This document shows, piece by piece, positions 1 to 5,685 of a stretch of DNA of 8,522 bases (the first letter of the stretch is position 1; every line of letters starts with the position of its first letter). The position numbers and the translations under genes were made by a program. The stretch is taken from positions 1-8,522 of the forward strand of contig JABGPV010000226.1 of NCBI GenBank assembly GCA_018644785.1, read 5' to 3'. The notes under the pieces were generated by a model. That model saw only the letters and a list, made by a program, of their open reading frames with translations. It did no database searches and was not told the DNA's origin. Source of the stretch: Deltaproteobacteria bacterium. Lineage in GTDB: Bacteria > Desulfobacterota > DSM-4660 > Desulfatiglandales > Desulfatiglandaceae.

Positions 1-472
1 CACACCAGTCATGCCAGCCATGGTAACCACAGCGCATCACTTTCAGTTTATGGGTGTGCGCTCGAGCAATCCGGATGCTGGCGGTGGTGGCGTCGGAACC
101 TGTTTTCAGGAATATGCTCATTTCAGAAGAAGGGACTATCTCGGTCAGTTTTTCTGCCAGATGGTTCTGATATTTCTGGGTCAGGGTAAAACAAAACCCC
201 TTTTTATTTATCTGCTCACAGACCGCTTTATCCACCTCTTCTTCCCGGTAGCCCAGGATGATGGGACCGTAGCCGCACAAAAAATCAACAAACTCATTGC
301 CGTCAACATCTGTCAGTCGGCACCCTTTACCGGTTTCAAGGAAAATGGGGTATTCTCCCCGGATAAAATCACCGGGCTTTCTGGCTCCCAAGACCCCTCC
401 CGGCACCAGTTTCAAAGCAGCTTCATACAGTTCCGCGCTTTTGGTGATATTCAGCTTTTCGGTCTCTTTCAT
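1..472 (-). CDS. Class III PLP-dependent aminotransferase, glutamate-1-semialdehyde aminomutase-like (N-terminal 157 residues, runs off the left edge)
   Basis: This is the N-terminal part of a fold-type I, class III pyridoxal-phosphate enzyme; the frame stays open to base 1. Seen: LVPGGV at about residues 24-29, DVDGNEFVDF at about 57-66, GPIILGYREEEV in the next stretch, TGSDATTASIRIAR at about 126-139, and YHGWHDW close to the edge. In this family the GSDAT/GTEAT loop holds the PLP phosphate and YHG stacks on the cofactor. The whole arrangement follows glutamate-1-semialdehyde 2,1-aminomutase and its relatives. The PLP-binding lysine lies beyond the window, so activity cannot be judged. The start at 472 has GGAGG-like bases (GAGGAG) about 9 nt upstream and lies 17 bp after the preceding stop. 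Its place at the end of a catabolic-looking operon argues against the haem-pathway enzyme and for an amino-compound transaminase or aminomutase; the substrate is unknown. Confidence 0.9.
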   Translation of the reverse strand, partial: MKETEKLNITKSAELYEAALKLVPGGVLGARKPGDFIRGEYPIFLETGKGCRLTDVDGNEFVDFLCGYGPIILGYREEEVDKAVCEQINKKGFCFTLTQKYQNHLAEKLTEIVPSSEMSIFLKTGSDATTASIRIARAHTHKLKVMRCGYHGWHDWC

Positions 473-489
473 TGGACAGGTCTCCTCGC

Positions 490-1638
490 CTATTTTTCAG
501 GTTCAAACATGGATGAAACGGTTTCCGTCTGATGGATTCTGGCCCCTCTACTTAAAAATATGCTCAAGAATTTGTCCGGGTCAATGCATCCTTCAGGCGC
601 CACAACTCCTTTTACAGTGACATCTCCCGCATCCATCATAAGCGATGCAATGGAGGCGGGAAGCCCGGTTCCAGGCGCCATTCTGCCCACCATATCGGCG
701 GTGTAGACAACCCTTTTACCATCCCTTTCACCTTTGACAATGACCTTTAAGCCTGAGGATTGAGGACCGTTGTCCCTTCCCTCGGGAATGGTTTCCCACA
801 TTTTTAACGCCAGATCATAAGGGGTGATTTGGGTCCCTTTAACATCGATGGGCTCCGTCCCCAAAAACCCGGAATCTTTCTGCTCCTTGATCAGTTCATC
901 CACCCATGAGGGGATCAGGGCGCCTTTGATGATCACATTTTTGACCCCTTTGATGTATTTTGGAAGGGTGAGCGGCTGGGGATGACCCACGTATCGCACA
1001 TGGCAGGTGCCCAAGGGGTCCAGGAATTGTTCCGCTGTTTCTCCGGTTCCGCCTTCAACCTGAACCAGTTCACCATCAATATATTGGGGGATTTTTCCTA
1101 ACGTCATGTGAAGGGAGTGGTCCCAGGCGGCCCCTGCCAGCTCGGCAATGCTCACCACCCAGTAGAGGTAAATTTCATCAACCCTGTCCAGACGATCCGC
1201 ATACCATTTCACCAGCACATTGTTGGTGCCGGGATCGGATCCCATGCCGGTCAGTACGGTGATGCCGGCTTCCTTGGCCAGTTGGTCGATGTCCGATTTG
1301 AAAAGAATCTCGGTTCCCTCATAATCATCACAGATATCAATATAATTGACTTTGGCCTCCACCGCCGCTTTGGCAACCGGAACCGCGGTTTTGTAAAAGG
1401 GTCCCGCCGTGTTGATGATAACGTTAACATCTTTGAAGGCATTGACCATTGATTCGTGGTCATTAACATCCATCTTTATGAGGGTGGCTTTTTCATTTTC
1501 ACGCAATTTTTTGGAGAGTCTCTCCGGATCCGGGTAAAGATCAGCCAAGATGACGTCGGTCACCTGTTCCTGTTTCACCAGGTCCCTTGCAACACCCTGT
1601 CCCATACCGCCCACGCCACCGATGATTAATGCTTTCAT
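490..1638 (-). CDS. Saccharopine dehydrogenase / lysine 6-dehydrogenase-like NAD(P)-dependent oxidoreductase
   Basis: A 382-residue protein with an N-terminal Rossmann fold: the glycine-rich loop GGVGGMGQG is at residues 7-15 and an aspartate follows strand 2 (ILADL, D33), which often favours NAD over NADP. The stretch NTAGPFYKTAVPVAKAAVEA (about 76-95) then NYIDICDD, and GMGSDPGTNN (131-140), are characteristic of the saccharopine dehydrogenase NADP-binding family, which includes saccharopine reductase, carboxynorspermidine dehydrogenase and L-lysine 6-dehydrogenase. The C-terminal half carries GHPQPLTLP (218-226), like the lysine-dehydrogenase branch. These enzymes oxidise or form a C-N bond at an amino acid. 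The start at 1638 was chosen because GGGAGG ends 7 nt before it; an upstream ATG at 1662 would translate through that site. It follows the molybdoenzyme genes by 43 bp and precedes the aminotransferase by 17 bp. Family assignment is firm; the substrate is not known. Confidence 0.88.
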   Translation of the reverse strand: MKALIIGGVGGMGQGVARDLVKQEQVTDVILADLYPDPERLSKKLRENEKATLIKMDVNDHESMVNAFKDVNVIINTAGPFYKTAVPVAKAAVEAKVNYIDICDDYEGTEILFKSDIDQLAKEAGITVLTGMGSDPGTNNVLVKWYADRLDRVDEIYLYWVVSIAELAGAAWDHSLHMTLGKIPQYIDGELVQVEGGTGETAEQFLDPLGTCHVRYVGHPQPLTLPKYIKGVKNVIIKGALIPSWVDELIKEQKDSGFLGTEPIDVKGTQITPYDLALKMWETIPEGRDNGPQSSGLKVIVKGERDGKRVVYTADMVGRMAPGTGLPASIASLMMDAGDVTVKGVVAPEGCIDPDKFLSIFLSRGARIHQTETVSSMFEPEK

Positions 1639-1645
1639 GTTTTTT

Positions 1646-1651
1646 CCTCCC
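1646..1651 (-). promoter_or_regulatory. Shine-Dalgarno sequence that fixes the start of the saccharopine-dehydrogenase-like gene
   Basis: On the minus strand GGGAGG is followed by a 7-nt A-rich spacer and ATG at 1638. It lies inside the eight-codon extension that a start at 1662 would add, so the shorter protein beginning MKALIIGG is preferred. That start also places the Rossmann strand at the very N-terminus, as usual for the family. Confidence 0.8.
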
Positions 1652-1681
1652 GTGTATGGCAAAAAGAATTCGTAATCTGTT

Positions 1682-3961
1682 TTATACTTGCGCTTTTTTC
1701 TCCCTGATGGCGGTAAGAATCTTGTCCGGTGTCAGGGGGAATGAATCCAGATGGACACCGATGGCATTGCTGACGGCGGCACTGTACCCTTGGGCAGCGG
1801 ACATGGCAATGGACATGCCGGCTTCCTTGGCACCGTAAGGCCCCTTGGGATCAATGGATTCCACAATGATGTTGTTGATCTTGGGCATATCGCACGCCAG
1901 AGGCAGCTTATAATCGAGCATGGTGGGATTGAGGCATCTGCCGTCTTCCCATTCATGATACTCGGTGAGCATCCCCCCCTGTCCGCCCATGGCAATGGAG
2001 CCTTCAAACTGGCCCTCCAGAACCAACGGGTTCAAGGCATACCCCACATCCTGGGCCGCAGTGGCTTCAAGTACTTCCACCTGGCCCGTATCAGGGTCCA
2101 CCTTCACTTCCACAATGGTGGTGCCGAATGAAAAGGCTTCGCACATCTGGCCGTAGGGATTTTTTACCCATTCCCGCTTCGTGTCCACCTTAGGCCAGTA
2201 GCCCCCTTCCGCATTGACGGAGTTGAAGTTGAGCAGGCTGATCCTGACCACCTTTTTGATGGGGATGGACTTTTCCGGATCATCTTTAACAAAAATGAGA
2301 CGATTTCTAGCAACCAGTTTGTCAGGTTCGACTTTTAATACTTTTGATGCCACCTTAAAGAGCTTTTTCCGGCAGTTTTCAGCGGCGATCTTGACGGCAT
2401 GCCCTCCCACAAAGGTCGAGACCTGGGAATAGGATCCGGGGTCCGAGCTTGTGGTCTCCGTGTCGGCATTTACCAGATGGATGTCTTCGGGGAAAAGACC
2501 CAGCTCCTCCGCCGCAATCTGGACCACCATGTTTTCATTCCCCTGGCCGTTGTCCACTACGCCGCTCATGACGGTGGCTTCTCCATCTTCATTAAATTTG
2601 ATAAAGGACTGGGAGCCGCCCCGGATTCCCATGGGAAAGCCTGTCTGTACCGAATTGGTGCCGATGCCGATGCCGTGAAACGGCGGCAGTTTCCCCCATT
2701 TTTCCTTGAAACCCGATTTTTCTACCGCTTTAAGAATGGTTTCGTCCATGGCGCATGAGGAAACCAGGGATTTGGTGCTGGTATAATCGCCCGGCTGCCT
2801 GGAATTTCTTAATCGTATCTCAACCGGGTCCATGCCGAGATGATCCGCGATCATGTCCAGTTGGGTGTCCACCCCGCAGGCAAATCCCCTTCCGTGGGTC
2901 CGTATCATTCCCCGGATCGGTTTGTTGGTGTAAACCCGATAGCCGTTGTACCGCACGCTTCCCATGCGATAGGCCTGTTCCATGGAAAGAAAGGGGACGC
3001 TGGTGGCGATGGGACCGGTACTGGAATACGCCCCCCCGTCCATATGGCAGGTGGTTTCGCGGGCAATGACGCGCCCCTCCTCATCCACACCGGTTTTATG
3101 GGTGGTGATCATGGCATGCCCCTGGCGGGTGGCAATGGTGTTTTCTTCCCGGGTGAACACAATCTTTACCGGTTTGCCGGTCTTTTTCGCCAGAAGCGCA
3201 CAGATATAGTCGGCCGGGCATATTTCAGAACGCCCTCCGAAAGCGCCGCCAATGGCAATTTTTCTGATCTTGACCTTGTGTAGCGGTATCTTGAATGAGT
3301 TGGAAAGGGGTTTGGATTTCATGTGGGGGCCCCCATTGGGACACCAGACTTCCAGGCAGTCTTCAGGGTCGAATTGTGCCGCTACCGCATAGGGTTCGGC
3401 GTGGAAATAGGACTCTTCCGATGCTATAAAGGTATCTTCTCGAATGTAATGGGCTTTCTCGAAGCTTTCATCCACATTCCCCGTGTCGATATTTACATGA
3501 ATATTCACATTATTGGGATAGTCTTCATGGATCAGCTCCGTATCCGATGCCATGGCGGCCATGGGGTCAAACACGGCCGGCAGTTCCTCGTATTCCACCT
3601 TGATGAGATCAAGGGCCGTAAGAGCCGTCTCTTCATCGATAGCCGCCACACCGGCCACTTCATCCCCCATGTAACGGGCTTTTTCCACCTGAATGAACTG
3701 CTGGTCCCGGGTATAGGGAAACACGCCCCATTTGACGCCTTGGGTATCTTTTCCCGTGACAACCGATTTAACGCCGGGAAGCGCCTCAGCCTTTGATGTA
3801 TCGATATTCAAGATGCGGGCATGGGCATAAGGGCTTCTTTTGATTTTCCCCACCAGCATGCCGGGGAGTTTCAGATCGGCCGTGTATTTTGCTTTCCCCA
3901 TGACCTTGGCCCTGGAATCAACCCGCGGCATCCGTTTTCCTATAATGGTGTAATCAGACAT
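1682..3961 (-). CDS. Xanthine oxidase family molybdopterin-binding (catalytic) subunit, 4-hydroxybenzoyl-CoA reductase HcrA-like
   Basis: A 759-residue large subunit of a three-subunit molybdenum hydroxylase or reductase, near the length of HcrA of Thauera (about 769). The N-terminal a/b hammerhead domain has GKAKYTADL (22-30) and RSPYAHARI (42-50). The molybdopterin domain has GGAFGGR (238-244), IRTHGRGF (353-360), DNGQGNENM (470-478) and GPYGAKEAGM (707-716). The glutamate in KEAG, E713, sits where the family's catalytic base is found, so the active site looks intact. GPYGAKEA closely resembles the same segment of 4-hydroxybenzoyl-CoA reductase as I recall it. No signal peptide is visible, so it should be cytoplasmic. 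AAGGAG, within the last codons of the [2Fe-2S] gene, lies 6 nt before the ATG, and only 3 bp separate the two genes, which suggests translational coupling. Substrate is unresolved: candidates are an aromatic CoA ester, an N-heterocycle or a cyclic imine. Confidence 0.94.
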   Translation of the reverse strand: MSDYTIIGKRMPRVDSRAKVMGKAKYTADLKLPGMLVGKIKRSPYAHARILNIDTSKAEALPGVKSVVTGKDTQGVKWGVFPYTRDQQFIQVEKARYMGDEVAGVAAIDEETALTALDLIKVEYEELPAVFDPMAAMASDTELIHEDYPNNVNIHVNIDTGNVDESFEKAHYIREDTFIASEESYFHAEPYAVAAQFDPEDCLEVWCPNGGPHMKSKPLSNSFKIPLHKVKIRKIAIGGAFGGRSEICPADYICALLAKKTGKPVKIVFTREENTIATRQGHAMITTHKTGVDEEGRVIARETTCHMDGGAYSSTGPIATSVPFLSMEQAYRMGSVRYNGYRVYTNKPIRGMIRTHGRGFACGVDTQLDMIADHLGMDPVEIRLRNSRQPGDYTSTKSLVSSCAMDETILKAVEKSGFKEKWGKLPPFHGIGIGTNSVQTGFPMGIRGGSQSFIKFNEDGEATVMSGVVDNGQGNENMVVQIAAEELGLFPEDIHLVNADTETTSSDPGSYSQVSTFVGGHAVKIAAENCRKKLFKVASKVLKVEPDKLVARNRLIFVKDDPEKSIPIKKVVRISLLNFNSVNAEGGYWPKVDTKREWVKNPYGQMCEAFSFGTTIVEVKVDPDTGQVEVLEATAAQDVGYALNPLVLEGQFEGSIAMGGQGGMLTEYHEWEDGRCLNPTMLDYKLPLACDMPKINNIIVESIDPKGPYGAKEAGMSIAMSAAQGYSAAVSNAIGVHLDSFPLTPDKILTAIREKKAQV

Positions 3962-3964
3962 TTC

Positions 3965-4462
3965 CTACTCCTTTGGGTTGCAATCGCAACAATGGTCATC
4001 CGGCCGGGCCGCATGGGCCACCGCCTCGACAATTTTTGCATATCCGGTACACCGACAGATATTTCCGGCAAGGGCTTTGCGGATGGTTTTTTCGTCCGGC
4101 GTTTGATTCTCTTTGAGCAGTGCGTCCGCACTCATGAGCATGCCGGGGGTACAGAACCCGCATTGGACGGCGCCGTGATCCATAAAGGACTGTTGTAGCT
4201 TTGACAATTCATCCCCGTTGGCGAGTCCTTCCACTGTTTTGACCTTCGTCCCTATGGCTTCCAATGCCAGGGTCAGGCAGGAGCGGACCGGCTTACCATC
4301 CATGTGAACGGTGCAGGATCCGCAAACCCCTTCTCCGCAACTCTCTTTTGAGCCGGTCAGATCCAGCTTCTCCCTCAGTACATCCAAAAGGGTTTCGTTC
4401 GGATAGATCATGAGCTCATGGGGTTTACCATTTATATTCAAGGTGATTTCTATCTTTTCCAT
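3965..4462 (-). CDS. [2Fe-2S] iron-sulfur subunit of the molybdenum hydroxylase (XdhC/HcrC/CoxS type)
   Basis: A 165-residue small subunit with the two domains of this family. The plant-ferredoxin-like domain has C42, C47, C50 and C62 (SCGEGVCGSC and RSC) for the first [2Fe-2S] cluster. The helical domain has C101, C104, C136 and C138 (QCGFCTPGM and NICRCTGY) for the second, which lies next to the molybdopterin. All eight ligands are present. It passes electrons between the molybdenum site and the FAD subunit. The C-terminus carries three further cysteines (HCCDC, C158, C159, C161) that I do not know from the family. GGAG lies 7 nt before the ATG. The gene follows the FAD-subunit gene by 15 bp and precedes the molybdopterin-subunit gene by 3 bp, giving the medium-small-large order common in such operons. 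Confidence 0.95.
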   Translation of the reverse strand: MEKIEITLNINGKPHELMIYPNETLLDVLREKLDLTGSKESCGEGVCGSCTVHMDGKPVRSCLTLALEAIGTKVKTVEGLANGDELSKLQQSFMDHGAVQCGFCTPGMLMSADALLKENQTPDEKTIRKALAGNICRCTGYAKIVEAVAHAARPDDHCCDCNPKE

Positions 4463-4477
4463 TTAACACTCCAGCGA

Positions 4478-5491
4478 TTATCCATTTGAATTTTCCATGG
4501 CCGTTGCGGCTTCCATCAGCGCCTGGAACACCATCCGGGGTATCATGTCACACCGGTACTGAAGGGTTGAACCCACATTGTGAACCGCAAATGCGGCCGC
4601 ACTGTCCATGGATGCGTCCGCCGCTTTTTTAAAGGCGTCCGTATCATCCAGCGTTTTGCCCATTAGAGAAGATGCGGCCTGGGCCAGAAACAAGGGGGCC
4701 CTGCTGATGGCGCCCACAACAATCCTCGCTTCACCGATTTTGTTTTTTTGCGCGCCGGACGGTTTCAACAAAACGCCTGCGCAGACAATGGGGTAATCAA
4801 TGGCGGATCGGTAGGCCAACCGTTTGTAAGCGCTCCGGGCATTATTTAAGGGGATAATGATCTCTTTCAGCAGCTCATGGGCTTCCATTTGATGGGGCAT
4901 GATGCCGTCAGCGGTGTAAAATTGATCAAGATCCACGGTTCTTTCCTGACCTTTACCGATCATCACCAGCTTTGCGCCCAGGGCCATGAGGGCCGTGGCA
5001 CCGTCCGACTGGCATGTGGAGTTGCACCGGTCGGCGTTTTCACGTGCATAGCAGATTTTTCCGCCATCCTTGTGACAGGCCTGACGACCGGATCGGTGAA
5101 AATCAGACTGGTTGTAGTGATGGCACCGGTTATCCTGAAGGATATTTCCCCCGATGGTCCCTCTAAAATGCTGTATGGTGATGGCACCGATTTTTTCACA
5201 GGCCTGAAAGAGGCCCCTGGCGTTTTTTTGAATCGGGGCTGATGCAATAATATCGGCCAGGGGCGTTCGGGCGCCGATCTTAATACCGTCCGCTTCTTCT
5301 CTAATATACGACAAATTATTCAAGGATTTGAGGCTGATCAAGACTTTCGGCTTTAGCAGCCCTTTTTTCATCCTCACCAGAAGATCGGTCCCCCCGGCGA
5401 GGGGTTTTGCATCTTCCCCGTGAACGGCCAACAACTCAAGCGCTTCTTCAAGATTTCCAGGTTCCAGATAGTCAAATCTTGGTAACAGCAT
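4478..5491 (-). CDS. FAD-binding subunit of the molybdenum hydroxylase with a 4-hydroxybenzoyl-CoA reductase-type [4Fe-4S] loop (HcrB-like)
   Basis: A 337-residue subunit of the CO-dehydrogenase/xanthine-dehydrogenase flavoprotein family. FAD contacts are visible as LAGGTDLLVRMKKG (31-44) and FRGTIGGN (109-116); the C-terminal CO-dehydrogenase flavoprotein domain follows. Between residues 119 and 160 sits an insert with C123, C139, C147 and C156. Their spacing (15, 7 and 8 residues between) is the same as C122, C138, C146 and C155 of Thauera HcrB, and NRC-x3-YNQSD-x3-RSG resembles the same HcrB segment. In HcrB this insert holds an extra [4Fe-4S] cluster that brings low-potential electrons to the flavin. 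A fifth cysteine, C160, follows. Plain xanthine dehydrogenase and CoxM subunits lack this insert. GGGAG lies about 7 nt before the ATG. It is the first gene of its operon. A direct 4-hydroxybenzoyl-CoA role is possible but not supported by the neighbours. Confidence 0.93.
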   Translation of the reverse strand: MLLPRFDYLEPGNLEEALELLAVHGEDAKPLAGGTDLLVRMKKGLLKPKVLISLKSLNNLSYIREEADGIKIGARTPLADIIASAPIQKNARGLFQACEKIGAITIQHFRGTIGGNILQDNRCHHYNQSDFHRSGRQACHKDGGKICYARENADRCNSTCQSDGATALMALGAKLVMIGKGQERTVDLDQFYTADGIMPHQMEAHELLKEIIIPLNNARSAYKRLAYRSAIDYPIVCAGVLLKPSGAQKNKIGEARIVVGAISRAPLFLAQAASSLMGKTLDDTDAFKKAADASMDSAAAFAVHNVGSTLQYRCDMIPRMVFQALMEAATAMENSNG

Positions 5492-5530
5492 TTTTTTCTC
5501 CCTAAATTACAAATAGTTTAATCCTGGCAA

Positions 5531-5559
5531 TGTGTACTGTATACAGTGTGGCCTGTCAA
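5531..5559 (-). promoter_or_regulatory. Candidate sigma-70 promoter of the molybdoenzyme operon
   Basis: On the minus strand a consensus -35 box, TTGACA, occupies 5559-5554. After a 17-nt spacer comes TACACA (5536-5531), a weak -10 box with three of six consensus bases. Transcription would begin near 5525, leaving a leader of about 30 nt before the ATG at 5491. The perfect -35 box and ideal spacing support the call; the poor -10 lowers it. The palindrome at 5536-5547 fills the spacer. Confidence 0.45.
5536..5547. promoter_or_regulatory. Perfect 12-bp palindrome, candidate operator with a GTATAC core
   Basis: ACTGTATACAGT is identical to its reverse complement. It lies between the putative -35 and -10 boxes of the minus-strand operon, where a bound repressor would block RNA polymerase, and it is the most symmetrical element I found in the divergent gap. 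The GTATAC core resembles operators of FCD-type GntR regulators such as ExuR/UxuR, but other dimeric regulators could also use it. No regulator gene is in the window. Confidence 0.5.
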
Positions 5560-5648
5560 GGGTTTTGGGACGAAACCACGGATGAGCATTGCATGAATGA
5601 ACAGATTTGTGCTACTTTTCCGAGAACAATTTGAACCGTTGAGTTTCA

Positions 5649-5670
5649 ATGCCTTGGCCGGCACCGGCAT
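5649..5670. repeat. Nested short inverted repeats in the leader before the glcD-like gene
   Basis: GCCGG at 5657-5661 and CCGGC at 5664-5668 form a tight dyad around CA, enclosed by ATGCC at 5649-5653 and GGCAT at 5666-5670. The element ends 3 bases before the Shine-Dalgarno GGAG at 5674. A transcript could fold here next to the ribosome site. It may also be only a GC-rich coincidence. Confidence 0.3.
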
Positions 5671-5673
5671 ATT

Positions 5674-5677
5674 GGAG
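5674..5677 (+). promoter_or_regulatory. Shine-Dalgarno sequence that fixes the start of the glcD-like gene
   Basis: GGAG is followed by an 8-nt spacer and ATG at 5686. The in-frame GTG at 5677 overlaps this site and has no ribosome site of its own at a proper distance, so the ATG three codons later is preferred. Confidence 0.75.
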
Positions 5678-5685
5678 TGAAAGTC

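Noticed and set aside
1..472. Naming the aminotransferase hemL
   Set aside because: Only the N-terminus is present, and the operon context is not tetrapyrrole synthesis; many catabolic and sugar aminotransferases share this region.
11..532. Plus-strand open frame of 173 codons opposite the aminotransferase gene
   Set aside because: It is antisense to a frame with clear class III aminotransferase motifs, and its own translation shows no recognisable domain.
1639..1662. Longer start of the saccharopine-dehydrogenase-like protein at 1662
   Set aside because: The extension would be translated through the GGGAGG ribosome site and adds residues before the Rossmann strand.
3323..3796. Plus-strand open frame of 157 codons opposite the molybdopterin subunit
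   Set aside because: It lies wholly within a well-conserved xanthine-oxidase-family gene on the other strand and looks like nothing known.
4877..5242. Plus-strand open frame of 121 codons opposite the FAD subunit
   Set aside because: It overlaps the HcrB-like cysteine loop, which is clearly coding on the minus strand.
4478..5491. Naming the three subunits hcrB, hcrC and hcrA outright
   Set aside because: The extra cluster loop supports the HcrB type, but substrate specificity cannot be read from motifs and no aromatic pathway gene is in the window.
5517..5545. Plus-strand promoter made of TTTAAT and TATACA around the palindrome
   Set aside because: The -35 matches only about half the consensus and the -10 is part of the palindrome, so the similarity may be accidental.
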